Source of the DNA: a virus
Length of the DNA stretch: 37,709 nucleotides
Reading direction: 5' to 3' (one strand)
IMG/VR virus record: IMGVR_UViG_3300038470_000052
Coordinates: 1-37,709 of that record
Shown here piece by piece: positions 1 through 5,537 of this stretch. Below the pieces are notes generated by a model that was given only the letters and a program-made list of their open reading frames with translations, did not search any database and had not been told where the DNA came from. The first letter of the stretch is position 1; every line of letters begins with the position of its first letter. Made by a program: the position numbers and the translations under genes.

Positions 1-127
1 TTTTCCCACCAAACTTTGGGCAGATAGATTTTAAACAATCCGCAAAAATCGGTTGCATACCCATTACAAAAGGTATTGTAGCTAATTTTTTTTTCAGCAT
101 TCGCATCATGCCGCTGGTACCGGGGGG
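1..127. repeat. Terminal direct repeat, copy 1 (assembly overlap)
   Basis: These 127 bases recur identically as the last 127 bases of the window. A gene reads in frame through the join, so the molecule is circular (or circularly permuted). A perfect overlap of 127 bases is a common assembler k-mer length, so I read it as an assembly overlap rather than a biological terminal repeat. Confidence 0.95.
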
Positions 128-281
128 AGTGCTCTACATCCAGATAATCCAGCCCGATTATAAAATTATCCCGGGAAACGGCCAGTACTGGGATATCAGG
201 CTCGCATAATGGCAATCCCTGTAATCCCGGATTGTTCCTGTTTGAATTTTTATGTAAAAAGTAATGGCATTCTGGTATCAT
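1..281 (-). CDS. NlpC/P60-like peptidase (candidate endolysin), N-terminal part across the contig cut
   Basis: This is the first part of a 230-residue protein. It starts at the ATG at 281 and reads off the left edge, then resumes at 37582 and ends at 37171. The start has a good GGAGG site and overlaps the upstream stop as ATGA. The segment encodes residues 1 to about 93, including the motif NTFCNGYATDFCG around residue 72, which resembles the catalytic Cys motif (T-Y/F-C-N) of papain-like NlpC/P60 or CHAP-like cell-wall peptidases. The second half supplies a GHIS histidine motif and a QAG-x-YN motif, which fit the same fold. Residues 1-60 look like an N-terminal extension without a signal peptide. 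Function is inferred from motif order only. Confidence 0.6.
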   Translation of the reverse strand, partial: MIPECHYFLHKNSNRNNPGLQGLPLCEPDIPVLAVSRDNFIIGLDYLDVEHSPRYQRHDANAEKKISYNTFCNGYATDFCGLFKIYLPKVWWE

Positions 282-475
282 GATTTTTCCTCCTGGTTTT
301 CGCTTTGTTTTTCTTTAAATAACTCTTTACAAATTTCGTTATTGTAAACATCTGTCGCATATGCGCCTGCCTGTGCGTTACATGAAAACACACCAATTAT
401 CACTGATACAAATGTTCCTTGATTGCACCATTCGCATATTGCGCAATTCGGAATTTGTTTTTCGTCTTTATTCAT
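278..475 (-). CDS. Small Cys-rich protein (phage Cys-cluster family)
   Basis: This 65-residue hypothetical protein has an AAGGAG site before its ATG and a stop that overlaps the next start (ATGA), so it is translationally coupled to the NlpC/P60-like gene. Near its N-terminus it has C-x2-C-x2-C (NCAICEWC), then a later Cys, a VY element and a further Cys. The arrangement matches the C-terminal domains of the proteins at 27379-27801 and 27809-28219, so the three are likely paralogous metal-binding domains. The C-terminus is charged (KEKQSENQEEKS). No enzymatic function can be assigned. Confidence 0.75.
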   Translation of the reverse strand: MNKDEKQIPNCAICEWCNQGTFVSVIIGVFSCNAQAGAYATDVYNNEICKELFKEKQSENQEEKS

Positions 476-520
476 AAATTTACATCTCCTTATCTAAATA
501 ATTTTTTTGACAACAATATT

Positions 521-904
521 TTATTCCGGCCGTCTTTCAAGTGTTTGCTGCCATTCTTTAACCGACATTCTCATGGCGGTATTATAATCGTCCAAATCAT
601 TGTTTGTATTACACCAACAATCATGACATAAATCCACTTCTGGTTTATCTACATATGCCCACAAAGCACCATCTTTGTCCTGTGCCATCCATTTATATTT
701 ATCCGGGATGTCATTCCAGAAAGGTTTTGCTGCTATCGGCTGCGACATTGTCGCTTCGGTTTTATCCTGTTTTTTCATAATTCGCTCACACGGTGTTTCC
801 TTGTTTTCGTATGTTTCCTCACCGTTATATTCTGGCCGATTAAAAACAATTATCGACGAATCCTCTTTATCACTTTTAAAAAAATTTAAATGGTCTTCGA
901 ACAT
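521..904 (-). CDS. Hypothetical protein
   Basis: The protein has 127 residues. I chose the ATG at 904 because a GGAG element lies just upstream; an earlier in-frame start at 943 has no such site. It is acidic in its N-terminal half (FFKSDKEDSS) and carries a CHDCWC cluster near residue 93. The tryptophan-rich middle (PDKYKWMAQDKDGALWAYVD) suggests a small folded domain. It lies in the minus-strand accessory operon between the tRNA-like gene and the 65-residue Cys-rich protein. I do not recognise the family. Confidence 0.7.
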   Translation of the reverse strand: MFEDHLNFFKSDKEDSSIIVFNRPEYNGEETYENKETPCERIMKKQDKTEATMSQPIAAKPFWNDIPDKYKWMAQDKDGALWAYVDKPEVDLCHDCWCNTNNDLDDYNTAMRMSVKEWQQTLERRPE

Positions 905-979
905 CTTCACTCCAAAAATTACCCCGGTCACCCGGGGCAACATACTACTATGTATTCACAAACTGCCAACGGCAGCTAT

Positions 980-1121
980 TCCAAGAGACGGGATTTGAAC
1001 CCGCACATTGATATTTAGGCAATTATTAACCTACTATCCCATATTTGTTATTTATGGTATCACAAACGATCTTTGGCAATATCAACTCCTTGTTAGCGTC
1101 TACCAATTCCGCTACTCCTGG
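980..1121 (-). tRNA. tRNA-like gene with aberrant anticodon/variable region
   Basis: The minus strand has a 7-bp acceptor stem (CCAGGAG with CTCTTGG, one G-U pair), a D-arm typical of leucine tRNAs (GCGGAATTGGTAGACGC), a perfect T-arm (GCGGG-TTCAAAT-CCCGT) and discriminator A. CCA is not encoded. Between the D-stem and T-stem lie about 92 bases instead of the 35 or so expected even for a long-variable-arm tRNA, and no normal 5-bp/7-base anticodon arm is visible. That region instead offers an 8-bp helix (TTGATATT with AATATCAA) enclosing small hairpins. It may be an intron- or insertion-bearing tRNA, a decayed tRNA, or a functional tRNA mimic. No anticodon is assigned. Confidence 0.55.
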
Positions 1122-1186
1122 TAAAAGCTGGGAACACTGACCCAGCGCAGGCCGTCTATTCCGTGCTGCATCCAACGAGAAAAGAT

Positions 1187-1354
1187 TTATTTATAAATCA
1201 CCATTGCTGAAAAGGTTTCATGATCGCCGTATTTGATATCCACAACCCTTTCCGGTTCTCTTGGATTATCAGACGAATTTAATGTTTCCAGAAAATCATT
1301 AATCTGTCTTTCGATAAGACGCAAATCACCTCCGCAAAATAATTTTACCTTCAT
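1187..1354 (-). CDS. Cse60-like small protein
   Basis: This 55-residue gene starts at ATG 1354 with a clear GGAGG 11 bases upstream and ends at 1187. The protein begins MKVKLFCGGDLRLIERQIND and ends with a VVDIKYGD...MVIYK strand pattern. This is the layout of the small Cse60/sporulation-type family, widespread in phages and Firmicutes: one beta strand, a helix after a G-x-D/N-x2-L motif, then two strands. The family's role in phage is unknown. It sits between the zinc-ribbon protein at 1358 and the tRNA-like gene. Confidence 0.7.
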   Translation of the reverse strand: MKVKLFCGGDLRLIERQINDFLETLNSSDNPREPERVVDIKYGDHETFSAMVIYK

Positions 1355-1357
1355 CTT

Positions 1358-1840
1358 TTATCTACCTCCATTAAAAATAAAATCCTGTGCAGTCACTCCT
1401 GCATCCGCCCAATAATCGCGGAAATTTGTATCTGCCAGCATTTCCCCTGCTATGTGGCCGTAAGCATCTTTTAGATCATTGGCCTGATTGCAATGCTCCT
1501 TTAATTCAGGAGCTATGTCATCAAAACCGAACCCCTGTTTGTAGTCATCTATGATCATTCCTAAGGAGTCGGTGCAATTATAATTGCGGGCGGCCTTCAA
1601 ATGGGTTGCGATTAATCCAATCATAGGCCAATCTTTAAAACCATGCGGGCTTTCCAAGAATTGCTCTATGAGCTGCTCTGCATCGTCAATCGGGGTGTTA
1701 ACTGACATAACAATCGTTATGCTGTTTTCGTTCTCTGCCGCTGTACAGCCCGGCCGATTCCATTCATGGATTGCCTGGCAGGATAGACACAGCCCTATTT
1801 TGTCTACCAGTTTCCCGCAATTTTCACAGATATTTTTCAT
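1358..1840 (-). CDS. Zinc-ribbon protein of unknown function
   Basis: The protein has 160 residues and starts at ATG 1840 after AAAGGA. Residues 5-21 hold C-x2-C...C-x2-C (CENCGK and CLSC), a small zinc ribbon. The remainder is an acidic, mainly helical domain with a conserved-looking core (GFKDWPMIGLIATHLKAARN) and further scattered Cys and His residues. It belongs to the minus-strand accessory operon; a structured spacer with two or three hairpins separates it from the upstream gene. No enzyme motif is visible. Confidence 0.75.
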   Translation of the reverse strand: MKNICENCGKLVDKIGLCLSCQAIHEWNRPGCTAAENENSITIVMSVNTPIDDAEQLIEQFLESPHGFKDWPMIGLIATHLKAARNYNCTDSLGMIIDDYKQGFGFDDIAPELKEHCNQANDLKDAYGHIAGEMLADTNFRDYWADAGVTAQDFIFNGGR

Positions 1841-1870
1841 ACAATTCCTTTCGATGCGTTAGCGTTATCC

Positions 1871-1963
1871 GCCTACACCTGGGATAGTTCCCGGAGGTGC
1901 ATCCTGTAGGCATAAGCCCGGCCAGGCCGAAACACTGTGCCGGGCGATTGTCTGGGAGGACAA
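1871..1963 (-). other. Structured intergenic RNA element E1 (three hairpins)
   Basis: Reading along the minus-strand transcript there are three hairpins in a row. First, at 1963-1948, is a 5-bp stem with loop CTCCCA. Second, at 1945-1916, is GCCCGGC paired with GCCGGGC. Third, at 1911-1871, is GCCTACA paired with TGTAGGC, which encloses an inner hairpin. No U-tract follows, so these are not simple terminators. The first two are also found, with changed stem bases, in the spacer at 2518-2551. Confidence 0.55.
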
Positions 1964-1964
1964 T

Positions 1965-2450
1965 TTAGCTATTATTGTCCTTCCTGTAATTTCCGTTATC
2001 GTACCAGATTTTTAATTCTTCGGTCATAATCATGGCACCGCATTTGTCAACCAAAGTTTCAAAATATTTTTGATCCTGAGACCCGCTTCCTGCTGCCATT
2101 TCACATAACCATTTTTTAAAATCATTCCAATCAATTTTTACTTCTGGCTCGTTCTCCGGTTCGACCACATAAAGTTGAGAGCAAAGGGCTGTTACGAATT
2201 CTTCCATGTTTTCGTAAACTATGATAGGATAATAATCATCCGGTTCTCCAGAGCCCAGGCGGGAGCTGTTTTCATTCCACCAGATTGCTATCATTCCGGC
2301 AACCTCTTCCCTGTTAAGCTCTACGTCATCACCCCATGAAGGGAGATGTTCTTCTTTGATTTTAAATAATTTGCCTGGTTCTAATGTTTTTTCGACAAGA
2401 GCTTTTATATCCTGGTTTTCGCTTTTAGTTTCATTTGATTTTATTGTCAT
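1965..2450 (-). CDS. Acidic hypothetical protein
   Basis: The protein has 161 residues. I chose ATG 2450 because GGAGG lies immediately upstream; the longer reading from 2480 runs through that site. It is rich in Glu, Asp and Trp (EPENEPEVKIDWNDFKKW) with no Cys cluster of the kind seen in its neighbours. It begins with a polar, probably disordered stretch, and the rest appears helical. The stop is followed at once by the E1 hairpins. I do not recognise the family. Confidence 0.7.
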   Translation of the reverse strand: MTIKSNETKSENQDIKALVEKTLEPGKLFKIKEEHLPSWGDDVELNREEVAGMIAIWWNENSSRLGSGEPDDYYPIIVYENMEEFVTALCSQLYVVEPENEPEVKIDWNDFKKWLCEMAAGSGSQDQKYFETLVDKCGAMIMTEELKIWYDNGNYRKDNNS

Positions 2451-2517
2451 TCTGTCCTCCCTTAAAATATCACTCTGCATTTACCCGGGGTTGTGACCGG
2501 CCACGCCTGCATTACAA

Positions 2518-2551
2518 GCCCGACCGAAGCCGGGCAAACCCTGGGAGGTTT
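2518..2551 (-). other. Structured intergenic RNA element E2
   Basis: On the minus-strand transcript, a hairpin AAACC-TCCCAG-GGTTT (2551-2536) is followed directly by GCCCGGC-TTCG-GTCGGGC (2535-2518). The second has a 7-bp stem capped by the very stable C(UUCG)G tetraloop. The CCTCCCAG loop region is shared with E1, while the flanking stem bases differ but still pair. The remaining spacer, to 2451, holds only the ribosome binding site of the next gene. Confidence 0.6.
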
Positions 2552-2577
2552 AGCTATTGCCTTCCAGGGAAAATTAT

Positions 2578-2832
2578 TTAACTTCTATCAATTCCTTCTG
2601 GAACATTTTTATTAAAAACTGTCACCATCCATTTACCAATACCACCAGCAAACTCTACTTTGCAACCACCCATTGAATTTCTATAATGATATGCTGCAAG
2701 ATATGCATCTGTTTCTGTTTCTATAAAAAAATGAAATCCCCAATCCAAAATCCCTATTCCATTTATTTTTATTGTTTGAATTTTACCAGTTTTTGGATTT
2801 TTATGTAAAATACTATCACTTATTCTTGCCAT
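2578..2832 (-). CDS. Hypothetical protein, first gene of the minus-strand accessory operon
   Basis: The protein has 84 residues, starts at ATG 2832 with GGGGAGG upstream, and is predicted to be mostly beta (KIQTIKINGIGILDWGFHFF...CKVEFAGGIGKWMVTVFNK). It is the first gene after the promoter at 2888-2916, whose spacer holds a copy of the 13-bp operator, so it should be expressed when the switch repressor is absent. The roughly 40-base leader can form a small hairpin (AGAGTG with CACTCT). I do not recognise the family. Confidence 0.7.
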   Translation of the reverse strand: MARISDSILHKNPKTGKIQTIKINGIGILDWGFHFFIETETDAYLAAYHYRNSMGGCKVEFAGGIGKWMVTVFNKNVPEGIDRS

Positions 2833-2887
2833 ATAACCTCCCCAGGTTTAGAGTGTCTATTGTGCTCTGCACTCACTCTCTACATAT

Positions 2888-2916
2888 AATATACTCAATT
2901 GGTAGTATTATTGCAA
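2888..2916 (-). promoter_or_regulatory. Minus-strand promoter of the accessory/lysis operon
   Basis: The -35 is TTGCAA (2916-2911), followed by an exact 17-bp spacer and a -10 of TATATT (2893-2888). Transcription is predicted to start near 2881. The spacer contains the operator TACTACCAATTGA (2907-2895). The promoter at 3535-3563 is built in the same way, with the operator in the spacer. Confidence 0.75.
2895..2907 (-). promoter_or_regulatory. 13-bp operator, copy 1
   Basis: TACTACCAATTGA lies between -35 and -10 of the leftward promoter. It matches the consensus TAYTACCRWTTGA shared with 3228-3240, 3544-3556 and, with one mismatch, 28919-28931. A protein bound here would block RNA polymerase. 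Confidence 0.6.
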
Positions 2917-2936
2917 TACATTTATAAAAAATACTA

Positions 2937-3185
2937 CTAATTATTTATATTTATTTTTCGGTATTTTACTTTCTTGGCACGCCTTTTGCCCTTTGGGAAT
3001 CCAACCGGGTTAATGAGTTTCCTTAAAATTCTCAATCCTCGTCTGGTTATGATGTACTTATTACCAAGCAAATATATATCATCATTCTGACCAACTTCCT
3101 GGCAATATTTTTGGCATTTAATTTTTAATGTCTGCCGATGCTGATTGAGTTCAGCTGCCGCCATTGTCAAATCGTAAATTTCCAT
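2937..3185 (-). CDS. Small DNA-binding regulator, paralogue of the divergent gene at 3272 (switch protein A)
   Basis: The protein has 82 residues. Its N-terminus looks like a helix-turn-helix of MerR/excisionase type (DLTMAAAELNQHRQTLKIKC), followed by a wing-like region (YLLGNKYIITRRGLRILRK), a PVG-x-P motif and a very basic tail. The divergent 78-residue protein has the same order: AAE-x-L..R-x-T, then YL-x3-Y, GL-x2-LR, I-x-PVG-x-P and R. ATG 3185 has no ribosome binding site and lies 6 bases after a perfect -10, so the mRNA is probably leaderless, as for lambda cI from PRM. I infer an autoregulated repressor; the family is not one I can name. Confidence 0.75.
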   Translation of the reverse strand: MEIYDLTMAAAELNQHRQTLKIKCQKYCQEVGQNDDIYLLGNKYIITRRGLRILRKLINPVGFPKGKRRAKKVKYRKININN

Positions 3186-3191
3186 ATTTAT

Positions 3192-3220
3192 AATATATCT
3201 TAATAGTACGATTATGTCAA
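3192..3220 (-). promoter_or_regulatory. Minus-strand promoter of switch gene A (leaderless)
   Basis: The -35 is TTGACA (3220-3215), followed by a 17-bp spacer and a -10 of TATATT (3197-3192). The start codon begins 6 bases later, so the transcript should start at or next to the A of ATG. The nearest operator lies 8 bases upstream of this -35, a position that would allow activation rather than repression. Confidence 0.8.
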
Positions 3221-3227
3221 TTAAAAA

Positions 3228-3240
3228 TATTACCGTTTGA
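3228..3240 (+). promoter_or_regulatory. 13-bp operator, copy 2 (central)
   Basis: TATTACCGTTTGA lies between the two divergent promoters. Its last four bases form the first part of the rightward -35 (TTGACT), so occupancy would shut the rightward promoter. It sits just upstream of the leftward promoter, mimicking the lambda OR logic. Confidence 0.6.
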
Positions 3241-3265
3241 CTAAATACATTATATATGGTATATT
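3237..3265 (+). promoter_or_regulatory. Plus-strand promoter of switch gene B (leaderless)
   Basis: The -35 is TTGACT (3237-3242), followed by a 17-bp spacer and a -10 of TATATT (3260-3265). ATG 3272 follows after 6 bases with no ribosome binding site. The spacing from -10 to ATG is identical to that of the opposing promoter. Confidence 0.8.
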
Positions 3266-3271
3266 TTAATC

Positions 3272-3508
3272 ATGGAAAAACTTTATGGAAAATATGAGGC
3301 TGCGGAAATCCTTAAATGCAGACCCGAAACAGTTTTAAAAAAACTACAATTATTATATAAAAATTCCGATGGTAACATCCAGTACCTACGCTGCGGTTAC
3401 GTGCTCAACTCTATCGGATTATCAATGCTCCGGGCTGCCATTAAGCCTGTAGGTAAGCCACGCAAAAATCGTGCCACATATGACATTTTGATGCAATTAA
3501 AAAAATAA
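3272..3508 (+). CDS. Small DNA-binding regulator, paralogue of the gene at 2937 (switch protein B)
   Basis: The protein has 78 residues. An N-terminal helix-turn-helix (KYEAAEILKCRPETVLKKLQ) is followed by a YL-x2-GYVLN segment, GLSMLRAAIKPVGKPRKNR and a short basic tail. It aligns along most of its length with the divergent 82-residue protein, which points to an ancient duplication and the two arms of a genetic switch. The start is fixed by the leaderless promoter just upstream. It probably binds the 13-bp operator, perhaps in competition with protein A as Cro does with CI. The role is inferred from arrangement, not from a known family. Confidence 0.75.
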   Translation: MEKLYGKYEAAEILKCRPETVLKKLQLLYKNSDGNIQYLRCGYVLNSIGLSMLRAAIKPVGKPRKNRATYDILMQLKK

Positions 3509-3534
3509 TAATTTTATAATTTGTTTAAAAAAGC

Positions 3535-3563
3535 TTGTAATATTATTACCGATTGATTATATT
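3535..3563 (+). promoter_or_regulatory. Plus-strand promoter of the recombination operon, with operator copy 3
   Basis: The -35 is TTGTAA (3535-3540), followed by a 17-bp spacer and a -10 of TATATT (3558-3563). The spacer contains the operator TATTACCGATTGA at 3544-3556, exactly as in the leftward promoter at 2888-2916. The predicted leader holds a small hairpin (GCCTG at 3573-3577 with CAGGC at 3585-3589) just before the GGGAGGG site of the first gene. Confidence 0.75.
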
Positions 3564-3606
3564 ATATGTATAGCCTGATTAAAACAGGCAGCCAAGGGAG
3601 GGCAAA

Positions 3607-3777
3607 ATGAAAATAACTGATAAAGAAATCGAACTTTTAGCAAAAATCGCAACTCAAATAATCTGTAACGGAATCGAAGCAACTAAACAAAACATCATGG
3701 AAACTTTTAATTATTCCGAAAATGATGCGCGGTTATTGATTATCACATCTGGCAAACAATTAGGAATAAATATTTAA
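3607..3777 (+). CDS. Small hypothetical protein, first gene of the recombination operon
   Basis: This 56-residue protein starts at ATG 3607 after a strong GGGAGGG site. The sequence begins MKITDKEIELLAKIATQIIC and is predicted to be largely helical, with a possible helix-turn-helix-like second half (ETFNYSENDARLLIITSGKQ). It is the first product of the operator-controlled rightward promoter. I do not recognise the family. Confidence 0.65.
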   Translation: MKITDKEIELLAKIATQIICNGIEATKQNIMETFNYSENDARLLIITSGKQLGINI

Positions 3778-3783
3778 TTTTTC

Positions 3784-3838
3784 ACCCGGCTCCGGCCGGG
3801 TTGTAATTAACCTCCTGGCCGGTGTAGACCAGGGAAGG
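3784..3838 (+). other. Two intergenic hairpins (element E3), the second masking a ribosome binding site
   Basis: Hairpin 1 is ACCCGGC-TCCG-GCCGGGT (3784-3801), followed by TTGTAAT-like sequence as after the E2 hairpin. Hairpin 2 pairs CCTGG (3814-3818) with CCAGG (3829-3833), and CCT (3811-3813) with AGG (3836-3838) across a two-base bulge. It therefore covers the AAGGA site of the next gene and could regulate its translation. Confidence 0.55.
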
Positions 3839-3846
3839 AATTGAAT

Positions 3847-4053
3847 ATGGCAAATTTTGATTATCAGAAGGAACTTGAAAAGTTTAAAGAATTTAAAAAA
3901 ATTCATCCTTATTGCGAAGGGTTTAAAATGTTACCTGAAAGCATTATACAAAAGTTTATCAATGGGGAACCCAGGGCAACAAAGATCCTGAGAAAACGAA
4001 TTGACCGAAACAACGACCTAATTTTTGCCCTGTTGAGCCAGGTAACCGGATAA
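3847..4053 (+). CDS. Small charged hypothetical protein
   Basis: The protein has 68 residues, starting at ATG 3847 eight bases after AAGGA; a TTG at 3841 is an alternative. It is highly charged and helical (FDYQKELEKFKEFKKIHPYC), with a basic patch RATKILRKRIDRNN. Its stop overlaps the start of the YqaJ exonuclease (TAATG), so it is coupled to the recombination genes and may be an accessory factor of that pathway. No known domain is recognised. Confidence 0.7.
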   Translation: MANFDYQKELEKFKEFKKIHPYCEGFKMLPESIIQKFINGEPRATKILRKRIDRNNDLIFALLSQVTG

Positions 4054-5024
4054 TGCACGATTACAAAATCGTCAACAAAGATGAACTGCTTACCAACCGG
4101 TCAAAACTAATCGGGTCTGCTGATATTGCAATCCTGGCCGGTTATGGTAAGCGGTTTAATAAAACCCCACACAGCCTATGGCTGGAAAAGACAGGCAGGG
4201 CAACAGAGCAAATCAGCAGCGAGGCGTTGTATTGGGGCACCGTGCTTGAGGATAAAATAGCAGCCAGGTACATCGAGGATCATAGACCGGATACAGGATT
4301 ATTCCGGACAGAATTTGAGCATCCCGATTATTCTTTCGCAATCGCGCACCCCGATTTAATCTGTACAAAATCGGGGGCAGCATGGATAGTCGAAATAAAA
4401 ACAGCAGGAATCGCCGGGGCTGCCCGAAGAAATGACCCTGATTATGGCTATTCACAGACAGACCGCACAGAAGCCGGAATTCCTGCGAGCGTTTATTGCC
4501 AGGTGCAATGGCAGCTATTATGCACAGACCTGCAATCCGCTATAGTTGCCGTGTTAATCAACACCAGCGATTACCGGGAATATGGCATAATTTTCAGGAA
4601 TGAAAAGCTTATTGAAAAACTCCTGTCCCTGGCCGAGCGTTTTTACTGGCATATCCAGACAGATACAGAACCCACACCTGAAACTTGGCAGGATGTTAAG
4701 CGCATTTACCAGAGCGTAACGCCATATCAATGCATGATAGGCGGGGATACGGCAGCTATGGCCTGGTCGCTAAAAGAAAAAAGCGATAAAATTAGCCTGG
4801 CAATAAAACGTCTGGAAGAAAAAAAAGATGAATGCAGAAACGCTTTGGCGCTGCTGATTGGTGAGAATGGAGAGTTAATCGACGATAACGGAGAAAAAAT
4901 CTGTAGTCAGTACCTCGTTAATCGGGAAACTGTGAGCGTGCCCGAATTGAAAAAAAATAACTGGCTGTACAGCCGGGTAAAAAAATACATTAAAAAAAGT
5001 CAGTCAAGAATTTTAAGATTCTAA
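4053..5024 (+). CDS. YqaJ/lambda-type 5'-3' exonuclease
   Basis: This 323-residue protein is a viral recombinase nuclease of the YqaJ family (PD-(D/E)XK fold). It resects double-stranded ends to give 3' single strands for the partner annealing protein. Visible active-site residues are E66 (GTVLEDK), D101 (AHPDL), E114 and K116 (VEIKT), and the later YCQVQWQL helix typical of the family. The last 80 residues form a helical, charged tail. It lies one gene upstream of RecT, the usual pairing. The start overlaps the previous stop. Confidence 0.9.
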   Translation: MHDYKIVNKDELLTNRSKLIGSADIAILAGYGKRFNKTPHSLWLEKTGRATEQISSEALYWGTVLEDKIAARYIEDHRPDTGLFRTEFEHPDYSFAIAHPDLICTKSGAAWIVEIKTAGIAGAARRNDPDYGYSQTDRTEAGIPASVYCQVQWQLLCTDLQSAIVAVLINTSDYREYGIIFRNEKLIEKLLSLAERFYWHIQTDTEPTPETWQDVKRIYQSVTPYQCMIGGDTAAMAWSLKEKSDKISLAIKRLEEKKDECRNALALLIGENGELIDDNGEKICSQYLVNRETVSVPELKKNNWLYSRVKKYIKKSQSRILRF

Positions 5025-5036
5025 AAGGAGGGTACC

Positions 5037-5537
5037 ATGATCGATAAAGTAAAATCATTGCCTATTTTTATTTCCGGTGCGATATCATTTGATATCAATG
5101 CGGCGCGGGTAATGTTTCGCAATGCAGAGGAAATGTTGCTGGCAGAAGGTTTTCAGATTGTCTATAACCCACAAAGAATTGTAGAGGCAGCAGGATTGAC
5201 AGAGAAAGACCCATACGCAAAATGTTTTGCGATATCCTGCGAATATCTGCATATGTCGAAAATCATTTTTCACCTGCCAGGATGGGAGAAATCTCCAGGT
5301 GCCAGAATGGAGAATTGCATTGCAATGCAGCGGTATATGCATCATATGCTATTGCAAGGCGATACCATGAGACTAATTTTAACCACGTGTGGGTTTGACG
5401 ATTATCTTAAAACAATAAATTATTATGGAGGCAATTATGAGCGAAGACAAAGCGCTAACGGTATTCAAGAATACCCTAACAACACACTTTCCCCGGTTTT
5501 GGGGAACCAGAGCAAACTATTTAACCGGTTCGCCTGA
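5037..5537 (+). CDS. DUF4406-like nucleoside deoxyribosyltransferase-fold protein
   Basis: The protein has 166 residues and starts after AAAAGGAGG. It begins with IFISGAISFDINAARVMFRN and contains a DPYAKCFAISCEYLHMSKII block followed by PGWEKSPGARMEN. These are the hallmarks of the phage DUF4406 family, related to nucleoside 2-deoxyribosyltransferases; PGWE-x-SPGAR-x-E is the conserved nucleotide-site motif. Substrate is unknown; a role in base or nucleotide metabolism is plausible. Its reading frame runs 101 bases into recT with no earlier stop, an unusually long overlap. The last 30 or so residues may be non-conserved or reflect a small deletion. Confidence 0.75.
   Translation: MIDKVKSLPIFISGAISFDINAARVMFRNAEEMLLAEGFQIVYNPQRIVEAAGLTEKDPYAKCFAISCEYLHMSKIIFHLPGWEKSPGARMENCIAMQRYMHHMLLQGDTMRLILTTCGFDDYLKTINYYGGNYERRQSANGIQEYPNNTLSPVLGNQSKLFNRFA

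Noticed and set aside
980-1004. T-arm and acceptor 3' sequence as a phage attachment site (attP)
   Set aside because: The 5' half of a tRNA is also present and no integrase is recognised, so an attP reading is unsupported for now.
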